From Pomphorhynchus laevis (lineage: Eukaryota; Acanthocephala; Palaeacanthocephala; Echinorhynchida; Pomphorhynchidae), in the NCBI GenBank assembly GCA_012934845.2, contig WNNJ02003129.1:62001-126000 (forward strand): 64,000 nucleotides of DNA, given 5' to 3'. The notes under the pieces are model-generated. The model worked only from the letters and a program-made list of their open reading frames with translations, did no database searches and had not been told where the DNA came from. The position numbers were made by a program, and so were the translations under genes. Positions within the stretch are counted from its first letter, which is position 1, and each line of letters begins with the position of its first letter. This document shows positions 41,160 to 50,430 of this stretch, piece after piece.

Positions 41160-42240
41160 ATTTTTGTCATATAATGTGATATTGTACTGGAATTCAAATT
41201 TCCATCAATTTTTCAAACGGAAAATTCGTTATTGAATAATGGATCCGACCAACAGATTTCGTTTATTGCGGTATCAATGGAATTTGATTTAAATTTCAAT
41301 TTTGAGTTTTAAATTGTAAGAACTTTATATAATCAAGACAATTTTAAATTCTTTAATCGTTGAAGTAATCGTTGTAATCGATATAATCGTTGTAAACGTT
41401 GTAATCGTAGCAATCGTAGTAATCGTAGTTTGTAAGAATTCAAAGAAATGCAACTCAAAATTATGCTACTTGTAAGTAGTTAATGGGTATCAGGATAGTT
41501 TAAACTCCTGATAAGTGTTAGATTGACAACTTTCTCAAGGTTTATAATGTTTGACTAGTATTTGTAACTTGTGACTTCGCTGTTTTGTTAAATTCATTAA
41601 ATGTAAGATGTTGTAATCAAGAAAATTTTTACTTATATGAATCAAGAAAATTTTTACTTATATGAAGTATTATATGAATGATACAATTTAAATTTACTTG
41701 TTTGTAGTTGATTTTATTGTCTCTGGCATTTCAATTGTAGTGTTTAATTGTTTAATTTGTATTATATGTTTTCTGTTGATTGCAATGAATTTTTAGTGAA
41801 TTACTAATTGTTTTTGATTTGTTGGTTATATTTATATATAGTTTTTTTATGATTTTTTGATTATAATACATACTCGTTTCTGCTCAGTGTATTTTTGTTT
41901 TTATTTTGTTCTTTGAACTAGCCGATCTGTAGCTGTTTTTCCTGAACTGGTATAAAAATGCACAAAATTTAACAGCTACTGATACAATTACTGATGAAAA
42001 ACACAAATGTGTTTGAAAATTTGAATAAACCTTTTTCGATATGGCTGCAATAAAAATTTTGATTGTCCAGCTGTTTTTCATTTAAAATATTGCATCTACT
42101 TAGTTGTCATTGACAACAATGTATTGTGACCCAACATTTTACACATAAAACAGAAACTTCTTGACGACACTTTCACTCTACTTCGTAGAGTAAAAGTTAA
42201 TAATATCCGTTCAGAAGTATGTACGCAATCATTTATATGA
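41160..42240. other. CR1 5' flank and AT-rich spacer with small repeats
   Basis: 41354-41430 is a 9-bp repeat of the TAATCGTTG type, nine imperfect copies, possibly in the LINE's 5' UTR. 41617-41641 and 41642-41666 are an exact 25-bp tandem duplication (ATCAAGAAAATTTTTACTTA plus five bases). No gene seen. Confidence 0.5.
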
Positions 42241-42290
42241 CTGATGAGTCATTGTGATGACGAAACGGTACTTGCTACTGATATCGTCGT
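42241..42290 (+). ncRNA. Hammerhead 3' half, truncated first unit
   Basis: Starts exactly at the CTGATGA core and includes stem II, GAAA and CGGTAC. The cleavage site and the 5' strands of stems I and III are missing, so it cannot cut itself. Confidence 0.8.
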
Positions 42291-42496
42291 TCTTTCGAGT
42301 CTGGCTGAAATGTATGTGTACATAATTCACGCAGAATGGTCTCACTCTTGAAAATTTAAAAAGATAGCCGATAAAAAAGACCTGCGCTGTCATTTGCCAA
42401 TGCTTTTGCTAATGATCCTATTTGGTGAAGCAGTAGTGCTGATTCTCATTGTGAAGTTACCAGCGGTTTTTCTGGTACTTCATACACATGACTCGT

Positions 42497-42577
42497 GTGC
42501 CGTCTGCCAGTTATCCTCTGTATCCAGTAGTGGGAGGGATCTGGCACTGATGAGTCATTGTGATGACGAAACGGTAC
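42497..42577 (+). ncRNA. Hammerhead ribozyme, unit 1 (perfect)
   Basis: 81 nt. Stem III: GTGCCG (42497-42502) with CGGTAC (42572-42577), six pairs, one of them G-U. Cleavage triplet GUC, cut after 42504. Stem I: TGCCAG (42505-42510) with CTGGCA (42541-42546), six pairs, with further possible pairing of ATCC and GGAT inside the loop. Core CTGATGA (42547-42553). Stem II: GTCA/TGAC with loop TTGTGA. Core GAAA (42568-42571). All invariant bases are present. The open end is stem III, so it is a type III arrangement. In a multimeric transcript it would cut once per unit. Confidence 0.9.
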
Positions 42578-42808
42578 TTGCTACTGTTATCGTCGTTCTT
42601 TCGCGTCTGGCTAAAAATGTATGTGTACATAATTCACGCAGAATGGTCTCACTCTTGAAAATTTAAAAAGATAGCCGATAAAAAAGACCTGCGCTGTCAT
42701 TTGCCAATGCTTTTGCTAATGATCCTATTTGGTGAAGCAGTAGTGTTGATTTAGCACTCAATGTGAAGTTACCAGCGGTCTTTCTGGTATTTTATACACA
42801 TGACTCGT

Positions 42809-42889
42809 GTGCCGTCTGCCAGTTATCCTCTGTATCCAGCAGTGGGATGGATCTGACACTGATGAGTCATTGTGATGACGAAACGGTAC
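42809..42889 (+). ncRNA. Hammerhead ribozyme, unit 2 (one stem I mismatch)
   Basis: Same layout as unit 1 with intact core and GUC triplet. Stem I strand is CTGACA instead of CTGGCA, which leaves one C-A mismatch with TGCCAG. Probably still active but weaker. Confidence 0.85.
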
Positions 42890-43120
42890 TTGCTACTGTT
42901 ATCGTCATTCTTTCGCGTCTGGCTAGAAATGATTGCGTACATAATTCACTCGGAATGGTCTCACTCATGAAAATTTAAAAAGATAGCCGATAAAAAAGAC
43001 CTGCGCTGTCATTTGCCAATGCTTTTGCTAATGATCCTATTTGGTGAAGCAGTAGTGCTGATTTAGCACTCAATGTGAAGTTACCAGAGGTCTTTCTGGT
43101 ACTTCATACACATGACTCGT

Positions 43121-43201
43121 GTGCCGTCTGCCAGTCCTCCTCTGTATCCAGCAGTGGGATGGATCTGACACTGATGAGTCATTGTGATGACGAAACGGTA
43201 C
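43121..43201 (+). ncRNA. Hammerhead ribozyme, unit 3 (one stem I mismatch)
   Basis: Core, stem II, stem III and GUC are intact. CTGACA gives the same C-A mismatch as unit 2. Loop I differs, with TCCTCC instead of TTATCC after TGCCAG. Confidence 0.85.
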
Positions 43202-43432
43202 TTGCTACTGTTATCGTCGTTCTTTCGCGTCTGGCTAAAAATGTATGTGTACATAATTCACGCAGAATGGTCTCACTCTTGAAAATTTAAAAAGATAGCC
43301 GATAAAAAAGACCTGCGCTGTCATTTGCCAATGCTTTTGCTAATGATCCTATTTGGTGAAGCAGTAGTGCTGATTTAGCACTCAATGTGAAGTTACCAGA
43401 GGTCTTTCTGGTATTTTATACACATGACTCGT

Positions 43433-43513
43433 GTGCCGTCTGCCAGTTATCCTCTGTATCCAGCAGTGGGATGGATCTGACACTGGTGAGTCATTGTGAT
43501 GACGAAACGGTAC
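43433..43513 (+). ncRNA. Hammerhead ribozyme, unit 4 (core changed)
   Basis: Stems as in unit 2, but the core reads CTGGTGA instead of CTGATGA. That changes an invariant adenosine, so cleavage should be lost. Confidence 0.75.
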
Positions 43514-43746
43514 TTGCTACTGTTATCGTCGTTCTTTCGCGTCTGGCTAAAATGTATGTGTACATAATTCACGCAGAATGGTCTCACTCTTGAAAATTTA
43601 AAAATATATTAGCCAATAAAAAAGATTCGTGCTGTCATTTGCCAGTGATTTTGCTAATGATCCTATTTCGTGAAGCAGTAGTGCTGATTTAGCACTCAAT
43701 GTGAAGTTATCAGAGATCTTTCTAATACTTCATGCACATGACTCGT

Positions 43747-43824
43747 GTGCCGTTTGCCAGTCCTCTGTATCCAGCAGTGGGATAGATCGTGCACTAATGA
43801 GTCATTGTGATGACGAAACGCTAC
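43747..43824 (+). ncRNA. Hammerhead ribozyme, unit 5 (degenerate)
   Basis: The triplet is GUU, the core reads CTAATGA, stem III strand is CGCTAC and stem I strand CGTGCA. It is the most diverged unit and very likely inactive. Confidence 0.7.
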
Positions 43825-44052
43825 TTGCTACTGTTATCGTTGTTCTTCCGCGTCTGGCTAGAAATGATTGCGTACATAATTCACTCGGAATGGTCTCACT
43901 CTCATGAAAATTTAAAAAGATAGCAGATAAAAAAGACCTGCGCTGTCATTTGCCAATGCTTTCGCTTATGATCCTATTTGGTGAAGCAGTAGTGCTGATT
44001 CTCATTGTGAAGTTACCAGCGGTTTTTCTGGTACTTCATACACATGACTCGT

Positions 44053-44133
44053 GTGCCGTCTGCCAGTTATCCTCTGTATCCAGTAGTGGGAGGGATCTGG
44101 CACTGATGAGTCATTGTGATGACGAAACGGTAC
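44053..44133 (+). ncRNA. Hammerhead ribozyme, unit 6 (perfect)
   Basis: Identical in all core and stem positions to unit 1: GTGCCG/CGGTAC, GUC (cut after 44060), TGCCAG/CTGGCA, CTGATGA at 44103-44109 and GAAA at 44124-44127. Confidence 0.9.
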
Positions 44134-44364
44134 TTGCTACTGTTATCGTCGTTCTTTCGCGTCTGGCTAAAAATGTATGTGTACATAATTCACGCAGAAT
44201 GGTCTCACTCTTGAAAATTTAAAAAGATAGCCGATAAAAAAGACCTGCGCTGTCATTTGCCAATGCTTTTGCTAATGATCCCATTTGGTGAAGCAGTAGT
44301 GTTGATTTAGCACTCAATGTGAAGTTACCAGCGGTTTTTCTGGTACTTCATACACATGACTCGT

Positions 44365-44445
44365 GTGCCGTCTGCCAGTTATCCTCTGTATCCAGTAGTG
44401 GGAGGGATCTGGCACTGATGAGTCATTGTGATGACGAAACGGTAC
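44365..44445 (+). ncRNA. Hammerhead ribozyme, unit 7 (perfect)
   Basis: Same as units 1 and 6: cut expected after 44372, CTGATGA at 44415-44421 and GAAA at 44436-44439. Confidence 0.9.
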
Positions 44446-44653
44446 TTGCTACTGTTATCGTCGTTCTTTCGCGTCTGGCTAAAAATGTATGTGTACATAA
44501 TTCACGCAGAATGGTCTCACTCTTGAAAATTTAAAAAGATAGCCGATAAAAAAGACCTGCGCTGTCATTTGCCAATGCTTTTGCTAATGATCCTATTTCG
44601 TGAAGCAGTAGTGTTGATTTAGCACTCAATGTAAAGTTACCAGCGGTTTTTCT

Positions 44654-44681
44654 GGTACTTCATACTCGTGTATGAAGTACC
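44654..44681. repeat. 12-bp foldback at the satellite's right end
   Basis: GGTACTTCATAC-TCGT-GTATGAAGTACC is a perfect 12-bp inverted repeat with a four-base loop. The left arm is ordinary satellite sequence. The right arm is its complement, so the array ends in a turn-around. Confidence 0.9.
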
Positions 44682-44689
44682 AATCATTT

Positions 44690-45390
44690 TTACTCGTTTT
44701 TTTATTGCCATATATTTTGTGCTGAAAAATCTTCATCTGCATGTTCTCTAATGATTTGAAGTGCCATATTTGGTTTTCTTTTAACCACAAAAATAGATAA
44801 AATACATAAATACAACTTTGCACGATTAAAAGTAAAAGTTTAAATGAAATTAAGAAATAACGTTAATTTAGAAATAAATAAAATGGCCATAAGCAGGTAA
44901 TTGTTTTGATCGCAGAAACGATTTAATTTATTAAATGAACAAAGAAGCACGTGTTTATTGCCATAATACACTCAATGTAGCTCGGCATTTTGAATTCACA
45001 TTAAACTATTTTTAAAGAGATTCTCAAAATCAATATCATTGACGAATATTTTCGTAATACATTTTGGCAAATATTATACTGGTGATTACTGAGAAAGTAT
45101 TTTGATGCTCTACTGTCCATAGTCAGCACCTTTTATCTACGGACTGTACATTTACATTATAGAATTTACATTTTTATAGTCGATTACTTTGATCCGTTAA
45201 TTGCGCATTGCTTATATTTCATGAACTAATATAAATTTATATATCGTATATTGTCCATAATCAGTCATTAAAATTTTTGAACTGTACATTATTAATAACC
45301 AATAATTTGAGTAAATCCATGACTTGCATATTATATACAATAAGTCATTTTTAGCAATGGAATGTAATTCTTTAATTATTGTACATTATA
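44690..45390. other. AT-rich spacer
   Basis: Two diverged phrases, TACTGTCCATAGTCAG...CGGACTGTACATTTA near 45113 and ATTGTCCATAATCAG...TGAACTGTACATTA near 45250, form a weak direct repeat. No gene seen. Confidence 0.35.
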
Positions 45391-45394
45391 TGTA

Positions 45395-45700
45395 TTAGTT
45401 ACTTATTCACCGTCGTAAATATAGAGCATATGCCTTTTTTCCCAGGTAACAACATTTTTCCTTTGTCGGCGTGCTTATATGATAGATGCTTCTTTTCGTT
45501 TAGGTTTGTTAGAGTTTTAAACTCTATCGTGGATAAATTCGGAGTTGTTTTGATGTTTGGATTTAATCTAATATATTTTTGTATCATCTCGTTTTTAAGA
45601 ACCTTGTTTTTGATCATTGTACAAAAGTTCATATCTTTTATATTCTTGAACATGCTATGCAATACTAATCTAAGATTATTCATGAATTCAAGCCTATTGA
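45395..45700 (-). mobile_element. Penelope-like element, N-terminal fragment
   Basis: Minus-strand frame with TTPNLSTIEFKTLTNLNEKK then YKHADKGK. This matches the L-x-x-E-x-x-x-L-x-x-L...K-x-ADKG-x-x-V block just upstream of the RT fingers in Penelope-like proteins. Fossil fragment, oriented head to head with the next one. Confidence 0.6.
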
Positions 45701-45789
45701 ATTCACGCAGTGTTATTGCGAATTTAAGTCCAAGTGAGATGACCGATTTTTGATTCTCCGTGATTGGGGTGTTTGAAAATTAGCCACAT

Positions 45790-46640
45790 TGTCTATTCTA
45801 GGTATAATCGAAATCGAACCGAAAATTCGATTCCCTAAAAACAAATATATAATAAGTGATGCAATAATAGTAACTTTAGATGTTCAATCGCTTTTCACCT
45901 CCATTAATTTATCTAACGGCGTAAACTCAAACCGCAAATAAATATCAAATTACGAATTTGAAGAATGTGGGGCTGATACATAATCAAGCTTCTCAAATTA
46001 ATTCTTTAATCCAACATATTCTCATTTGATGGCAAACTATACATACAAAAGATTTGTACAGCTTTGGCAGTTCAGCTGCACCGGCTTTTGCCAGTCTATA
46101 CGTAGCCCATATTGAAGAAGCATTCATTATTAGTGCCAAACTATAACCAGGGATATGGTGGCGCTTATCGATGATGTATTTGCAGTATGAGCACACGGAG
46201 AAGATGAATTAAAAACATTTGTGGAGGCGTTAAACAAAACAAGTAAACTACACTTCACACATAACATACAACAGCCCGCAATATTTCTGGATACAGAAAT
46301 ACACAGAGTTGATAGGGCTTAGACGACGACACTACATAAAAATTCGATAGAAATCGAACTTTCTTACATGCTCAAAGTTGTGTACCAATAAGAGTCAAAA
46401 ATGTTGCCGTCCAAACGAATTCTTGAGAATACAAAAAATTTGCGATCGAAATGACAAATTCGAGAAACATGTAAAGAAATTGACCAACGAACTCTTCATG
46501 CGAGGCTATAGAATAAAGATGTTAAAGAAACATTCAAACCGAGTAAAATCCATAACTTGAGAATCTGCACTCTCAAAACAAATAAAACATATGTAAGGAC
46601 TTTTACAAAGTATTCGCATATCATCCCGATGCTCTAAAAT
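45790..46640 (+). mobile_element. Penelope-like element, RT fragment
   Basis: Readable blocks in order: SDAIIVTLDVQSLFTSI (palm motif A), a region at the position of motif B, VALIDDVFAV (motif C), EDELKTFVEALNKTSKLHFT, QQPAIFLDTEIHRVDRA, and RIQKICDRNDKFEKHVKKLT with a following RGYRI. Penelope-like family. It is broken in several places and lacks the N-terminal part, which lies inverted at 45395-45700. A PLE-like 3' block (CTGAAGAAAGGCAGTAGCCC) occurs downstream near 47772. Confidence 0.7.
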
Positions 46641-46714
46641 TTACAGACGGACAAATGAACGTCCGCGTTCTAACGAGTAGATGCGATATTGTATATTTAC
46701 GTGCTAAAAACGAC

Positions 46715-47140
46715 GGAGCCAGACATTATATCGAGAATACAACCCACATAATGAAAACAGCAGTAATCGAGACTAACACACGCGAGCAAGAGGCAAAAAA
46801 AACAAGAATTATATTGGATAGGGCAAGTGATGTCGGATCAACAATTAAACAACGAGCATATATTAACTACATATAGCGATTATATTATTGATATAATTAT
46901 AAATTATAATTAATATCTGGCAGCTCCGTCGTTTTATGCGAGATTATGTACAATATCGAATCGACGCGTTATAGCGCGGACATTCATTGTATAGAGAATA
47001 CCAACCACACAATGAAAACAATGATAATCGAGGCTAACATACCCGACACGAGCAAGAGGCAAAAAACAAGAATTATATTGGATAGGTCAAGTGATGTCGG
47101 ATCAACAATTAAGCAGCGAACATATATATCACTTACCGTA
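46715..47140 (+). repeat. Two-copy tandem duplication, 265-bp period
   Basis: The block with AAGAATTATATTGGATAGG and AGTGATGTCGGATCAACAAT occurs at 46804-46860 and 47069-47125 with flanking similarity of about 150 bp. Both copies keep an open frame reading TRIILDR(A/S)SDVGSTIKQR, which I could not assign. It may be the C-terminal part of the adjacent Penelope-like element. Confidence 0.75.
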
Positions 47141-47177
47141 ATTCTTTCTGATCTGACACAACTATATATATCGTAGC

Positions 47178-47292
47178 AGTTGTTCTGGCGTGCAAGACGT
47201 TTAAATGTCACTCTGAATAGGTGTATAGTAGTGCTCAATGCTTTTGTGTTGAGTGGGCTATACTTCTACTCAAATAATCGGCCACCAGAACA
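47178..47292. repeat. Short element bounded by a 10-bp inverted repeat
   Basis: GTTGTTCTGG on the left and CCAGAACAAC on the right enclose about 95 bp, inside which CTCAA...TTGAG forms a further small hairpin. It could be a miniature inverted-repeat element or a PLE end. No target duplication was evident. Confidence 0.5.
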
Positions 47293-47299
47293 ACGTTAT

Positions 47300-47880
47300 A
47301 GATTTTTAAAAAGGCTTTTATAAATAATAAAAAAAGAATTTATTAGTGATGAATATATGAAAAATAAATTAATTAAAAGATATGTATGATTTTATAATGT
47401 AAAAATAAAAAAATTTTGAATGATTTAAATTTTGTTGCATAAACTGATTGATTTTATTGCGTTTTTTACATTCTGGAATTTTAATTTAAAGAATCTCATG
47501 TGAATTATTTGTTTTATTAAGAAAATGTAACTAGAATTTTATTGTTTTAATGTTTGTTAATTTCGCTAATCTTCTTTACCGCAACAAATCTAAAAAGAAA
47601 AGCCTCGACATTCAAAAGACAAATGCTTCCCGTAGGCGGGTTTGCAGAAGAGCGCATCTGGGCGTGAAGCTTTAATTATAATATTTATCAATGTACAATG
47701 TTTAAGGTTCAATGTTTTTACTTTAATAAATTCTTACTAATGAATGAATGGTTTTGATAAAATTTTGTGAAACTGCAACACTGAAGAAAGGCAGTAGCCC
47801 AAAAGCTTTGATATAAAAAATAATTTTCTTTTTCGAGTATGTTCTTCTAGACAACAAAGGCGTTATATATAATATATTAA
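47300..47880. other. AT-rich spacer with a PLE-like 3' block
   Basis: At 47772-47815 CTGAAGAAAGGCAGTAGCCC then AAAAGCTTTGATAT resembles the CTGAAGA...GCC...GAAA module of the foldback families and PLE ends. The remainder is featureless. Confidence 0.4.
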
Positions 47881-48000
47881 CAGTGGCAAATGATGGCTAT
47901 TTGCACGCTTACAAGTCCACTAACTACAAAAAACAACAACAAAAGTCATAAATTAGTTAAATTGTTTAGATGGATCGGATTTGGCGTTTGAAGCACGGTA
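47881..48000 (-). mobile_element. LINE family B, 3' tail
   Basis: On the minus strand: GTGCTTCAAACGCCAAATCC, then AATTTATGACTTTTGTTG, GTGGACTTGTAAGCGTGCAA and ATTTGCCACTG. This is the end of family B (compare 19935-20045). Only the last few codons and tail are present. Confidence 0.7.
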
Positions 48001-48064
48001 AAATTCGATTTCAATAAAAATTATATTTAAAATTAAAAAATTTAGAAATAAAATATACATTTTA

Positions 48065-48262
48065 AATTATTCCTGCCAGTTTCAAATTATTTCTACCAGT
48101 TCAAGATTATTCCTGCAAGTTCCAGATTATTCCTGTCAGTTCTATATTATTCCGGTCAGCTCCAGATTATTCCGGTCAGTTCCTGATTATTCCGGTCAGT
48201 TCCAGATTATTCCGGTCAGTTCCAGATTATTCCTGTCATTTCTAGATTATTCTTATCAGTTC
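48065..48262 (+). repeat. 20-bp minisatellite
   Basis: Unit TTCCAGATTATTCCGGTCAG, about ten copies. The middle copies are nearly identical, and the edges are diverged (CTGTCAG, CTGCCAG). Confidence 0.92.
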
Positions 48263-48264
48263 AG

Positions 48265-49440
48265 CTATCTAGCTTGCGGTGAAATTTCTGAATATAAGTA
48301 ACTGATTGCATACAGTTCCAGATTAGTACCGTATAATTGTGAATTCGTCAGTTTTACAAGCCAGAACAAAAAAAAATAACAGCTTAAACACAAATGGGTC
48401 AAAATCGATAAGCTATCAAGTCTGTAAAGTCTGTATTGACAATGAGGTAGACTATACTCTCCCGGATGTACGGCATAGTCTAGGGTCACTTTTCTTCTTG
48501 ACGATTCAAAAACATTAGTATATAGTCGTTTCTATTGTTATTTTTGTTTGGCTATATTTATTGCTGGTTTTAAGAGTACCTGACTTAAGCTGAAAATTGA
48601 CTCATCCATGACTTAAGCTCAAAAATTGCGGAATTTGACAAAATTTTACGTGTCCTTGATCCTGATAAGTTCAAATCAAAATAACGCGAAATAAACAGTA
48701 CATCTATTATTACTTCATATCTTGATCAAGACCCTGTTACAACTAATGTTTTTAAACTCTTCACAGTTCGAGTTTGTTTTATATTGCGACGCTCGATATA
48801 TGTATGTCGCGGACTCTGGTGTGGACAAGGGAACATGTAAGATCACTTATTGAACGGAAACAACTGGGAAACCAGTTCCAGATGAAGTAATAATTCATCT
48901 GATTCAACTAAAGCATGCATCACTCGATTGCCTACTTCATCGAGTTCCGGGCCTAGTAATAATTCACCTAATTCAACTAAATAATGCAACATTCTATTGT
49001 CTACTATATCTAGTCCCTGCGAGAATCAATTACCGGATGCTGATGTTAGGAATTTGTCATTGCATTATCGGACACCGAACGTAACATGATGGAACTATCA
49101 GGCGTTGTAAAATCAAAAAATGTATACATATCGAGGTTGACTAGCCAGATAACTAATGAAATTTCCAGGCAAATATCTCTGTTCAAAAACGCAATAGCGA
49201 GTGTCGAGAATCCTTAAAGTCATCAAATCTTATTGAGATTTTGTTAATTCAAAAAATGAGAATCAACAAAGCATTCACCGCACCCAATCTAATATCCAGG
49301 ACGGTTACAATGACTTTTTCACTTACTGCGTCATAAAGTTATTAAAAAAACTCTTTTTATATTTATCCTTTGATCACTTAATAATTACTATAAGTGAACA
49401 ACAGATTGATAACAAAAATCGAATGGAGACTGCGTTACCC
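48265..49440. other. Unassigned spacer with a 69-bp duplication
   Basis: 48886-48954 and 48955-49022 are diverged tandem copies (AGTAATAATTCA...GATTCAACTAA...). The sequence is otherwise unrecognised; its composition is less A/T-rich than the neighbours, so an unknown element is possible. Confidence 0.4.
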
Positions 49441-49444
49441 CATA

Positions 49445-50430
49445 ATGTATATGTACCTTGAAGTATATCTCCGTAAATCTGTAACTATTGAATATTAATA
49501 AATAAAAAAATTTAAAAAATTGGCGATTTAAAATGAACGAAGTCTAAAACAGACACTTGTAAGACAGTTTTCTCTGTAATAAACAGATTATATTGAAATT
49601 TTGTTTAAAAGAAAAATATTAAATTTAATTTTAACAAATATCTTCTTAATAATCTTGTTCCTTGAAAAATATCTCCGTAAATCTGTAACTATTAAATATT
49701 AATAAATAAAAATTTATAAAAATTTGGTGATTACAAATGAACAAAATCTGAAACCGACAATCGCAGGGACTGTTTTCTCTGAAATAAACAGATTATATTG
49801 AAATTTTGTTTAAAAGAAAAATATTAAATTTAATTTTGATTAGCACTGATGCCTTCGAAATTTCAATGTTCATTGAAGAATATCTTATTAAAACATATAC
49901 TATGAAATATTAAAAATTAAAATTTGTAAACATTTGTAAAAAGTTGTGTAATTCCAAATGATCGAAATTCGAAACCGACAATTTTAAGATCGTTCTATCG
50001 CAACAAACAATTTATATTGAAATTTTATGTTAAAAAGAAAAATATTTCATCTATGTTGATCAATATCTTTATTTTCTATGTACCTTGAAGTATATCTCCG
50101 TAAATCTGTAACTATTAAATATTAATAAATAAAAAATTGTAAAAAATTGGCAATTTCAAATGAACAAAGTCTGAAACAGACAATTCTAAGACAGTTTTCT
50201 CTGTAATAAACAGATTTATATTGAAATTTTGTTTAGAAGAAAAATTTTAAATTTAATTTTGATTTAATATATAACCATTGTAATGTATATGCAACTTAGA
50301 GTATCTTCGTAAACCAGAAATTGTTAAATATTAAAAAAATAAAAATAAATTAAAATTATGATAGTGAACAAAATCTGAAACCCACAATATTAAAAGAAAA
50401 TTATAAAACATAATATAATTAAAATTATAC
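49445..50430 (+). repeat. 205-212 bp tandem satellite
   Basis: Five units, recognised by CCTTGAAGTATATCTCCGTA and AACAGATTATATTGAAATTT. The equivalent points are near 49457, 49661, 49872, 50084 and 50294. Units 1, 2 and 4 are close, and units 3 and 5 are diverged. An isolated sixth copy lies at about 54270-54430. Confidence 0.85.

Larger units (their letters stand above)
36985..41170 (-). mobile_element. CR1-like LINE with both ORFs open
   Basis: ORF1 (39915-41159) and ORF2 (37087-39843) are both uninterrupted. ORF2's frame extends upstream of its first Met without a stop and overlaps the ORF1 stop. The 3' UTR, about 100 bp, contains GAGCGTAGAGCTCGTACAGG and ends in an ATT-type simple repeat near 36985-37000. 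A related 3' end is at 51860. The 5' end was not defined; an AATCGTTGT repeat and AT-rich sequence follow the ORF1 start. Intact ORFs imply a recent insertion in this otherwise decayed region. Confidence 0.88.
42241..44681 (+). repeat. 312-bp tandem satellite carrying hammerhead ribozymes
   Basis: Seven complete units and two partial ones follow head to tail. The distance between equivalent points is 312, 312, 312, 314, 306 and 312 bp (from 42497, 42809, 43121, 43433, 43747, 44053, 44365). A partial unit starts at 42241 with the core CTGATGA, and the last unit breaks off near 44665. Units are over 90 percent alike by eye. Two units share a six-base loss (GATTCTCATTG), those at 42421 and 43990. 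The series of short open frames in the array only reflects the repeat. Each unit folds into a hammerhead, listed separately. Confidence 0.95.

Noticed and set aside
42547-42615. Type I hammerhead folding with stem III CGGTA/TATCG and cleavage at the downstream GUC
   Set aside because: Stem III pairs, but the bases flanking that GUC do not pair with the sequence 5' of CTGATGA, so stem I is missing. The type III folding pairs all three stems.
42394-44534. Series of open frames of 68-90 codons with nearly identical peptides (FLVLHTHDSCAVCQLSS)
   Set aside because: They recur once per satellite unit and simply reflect the 312-bp repeat. The region is explained by a hammerhead-bearing satellite, and frame lengths vary with small indels as expected for non-coding DNA.
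45379-45753. 124-codon plus-strand hydrophobic frame
   Set aside because: It is antisense to the Penelope-like ADKG fragment; apparent membrane-like character comes from A/T-rich complement of Lys/Asn codons.
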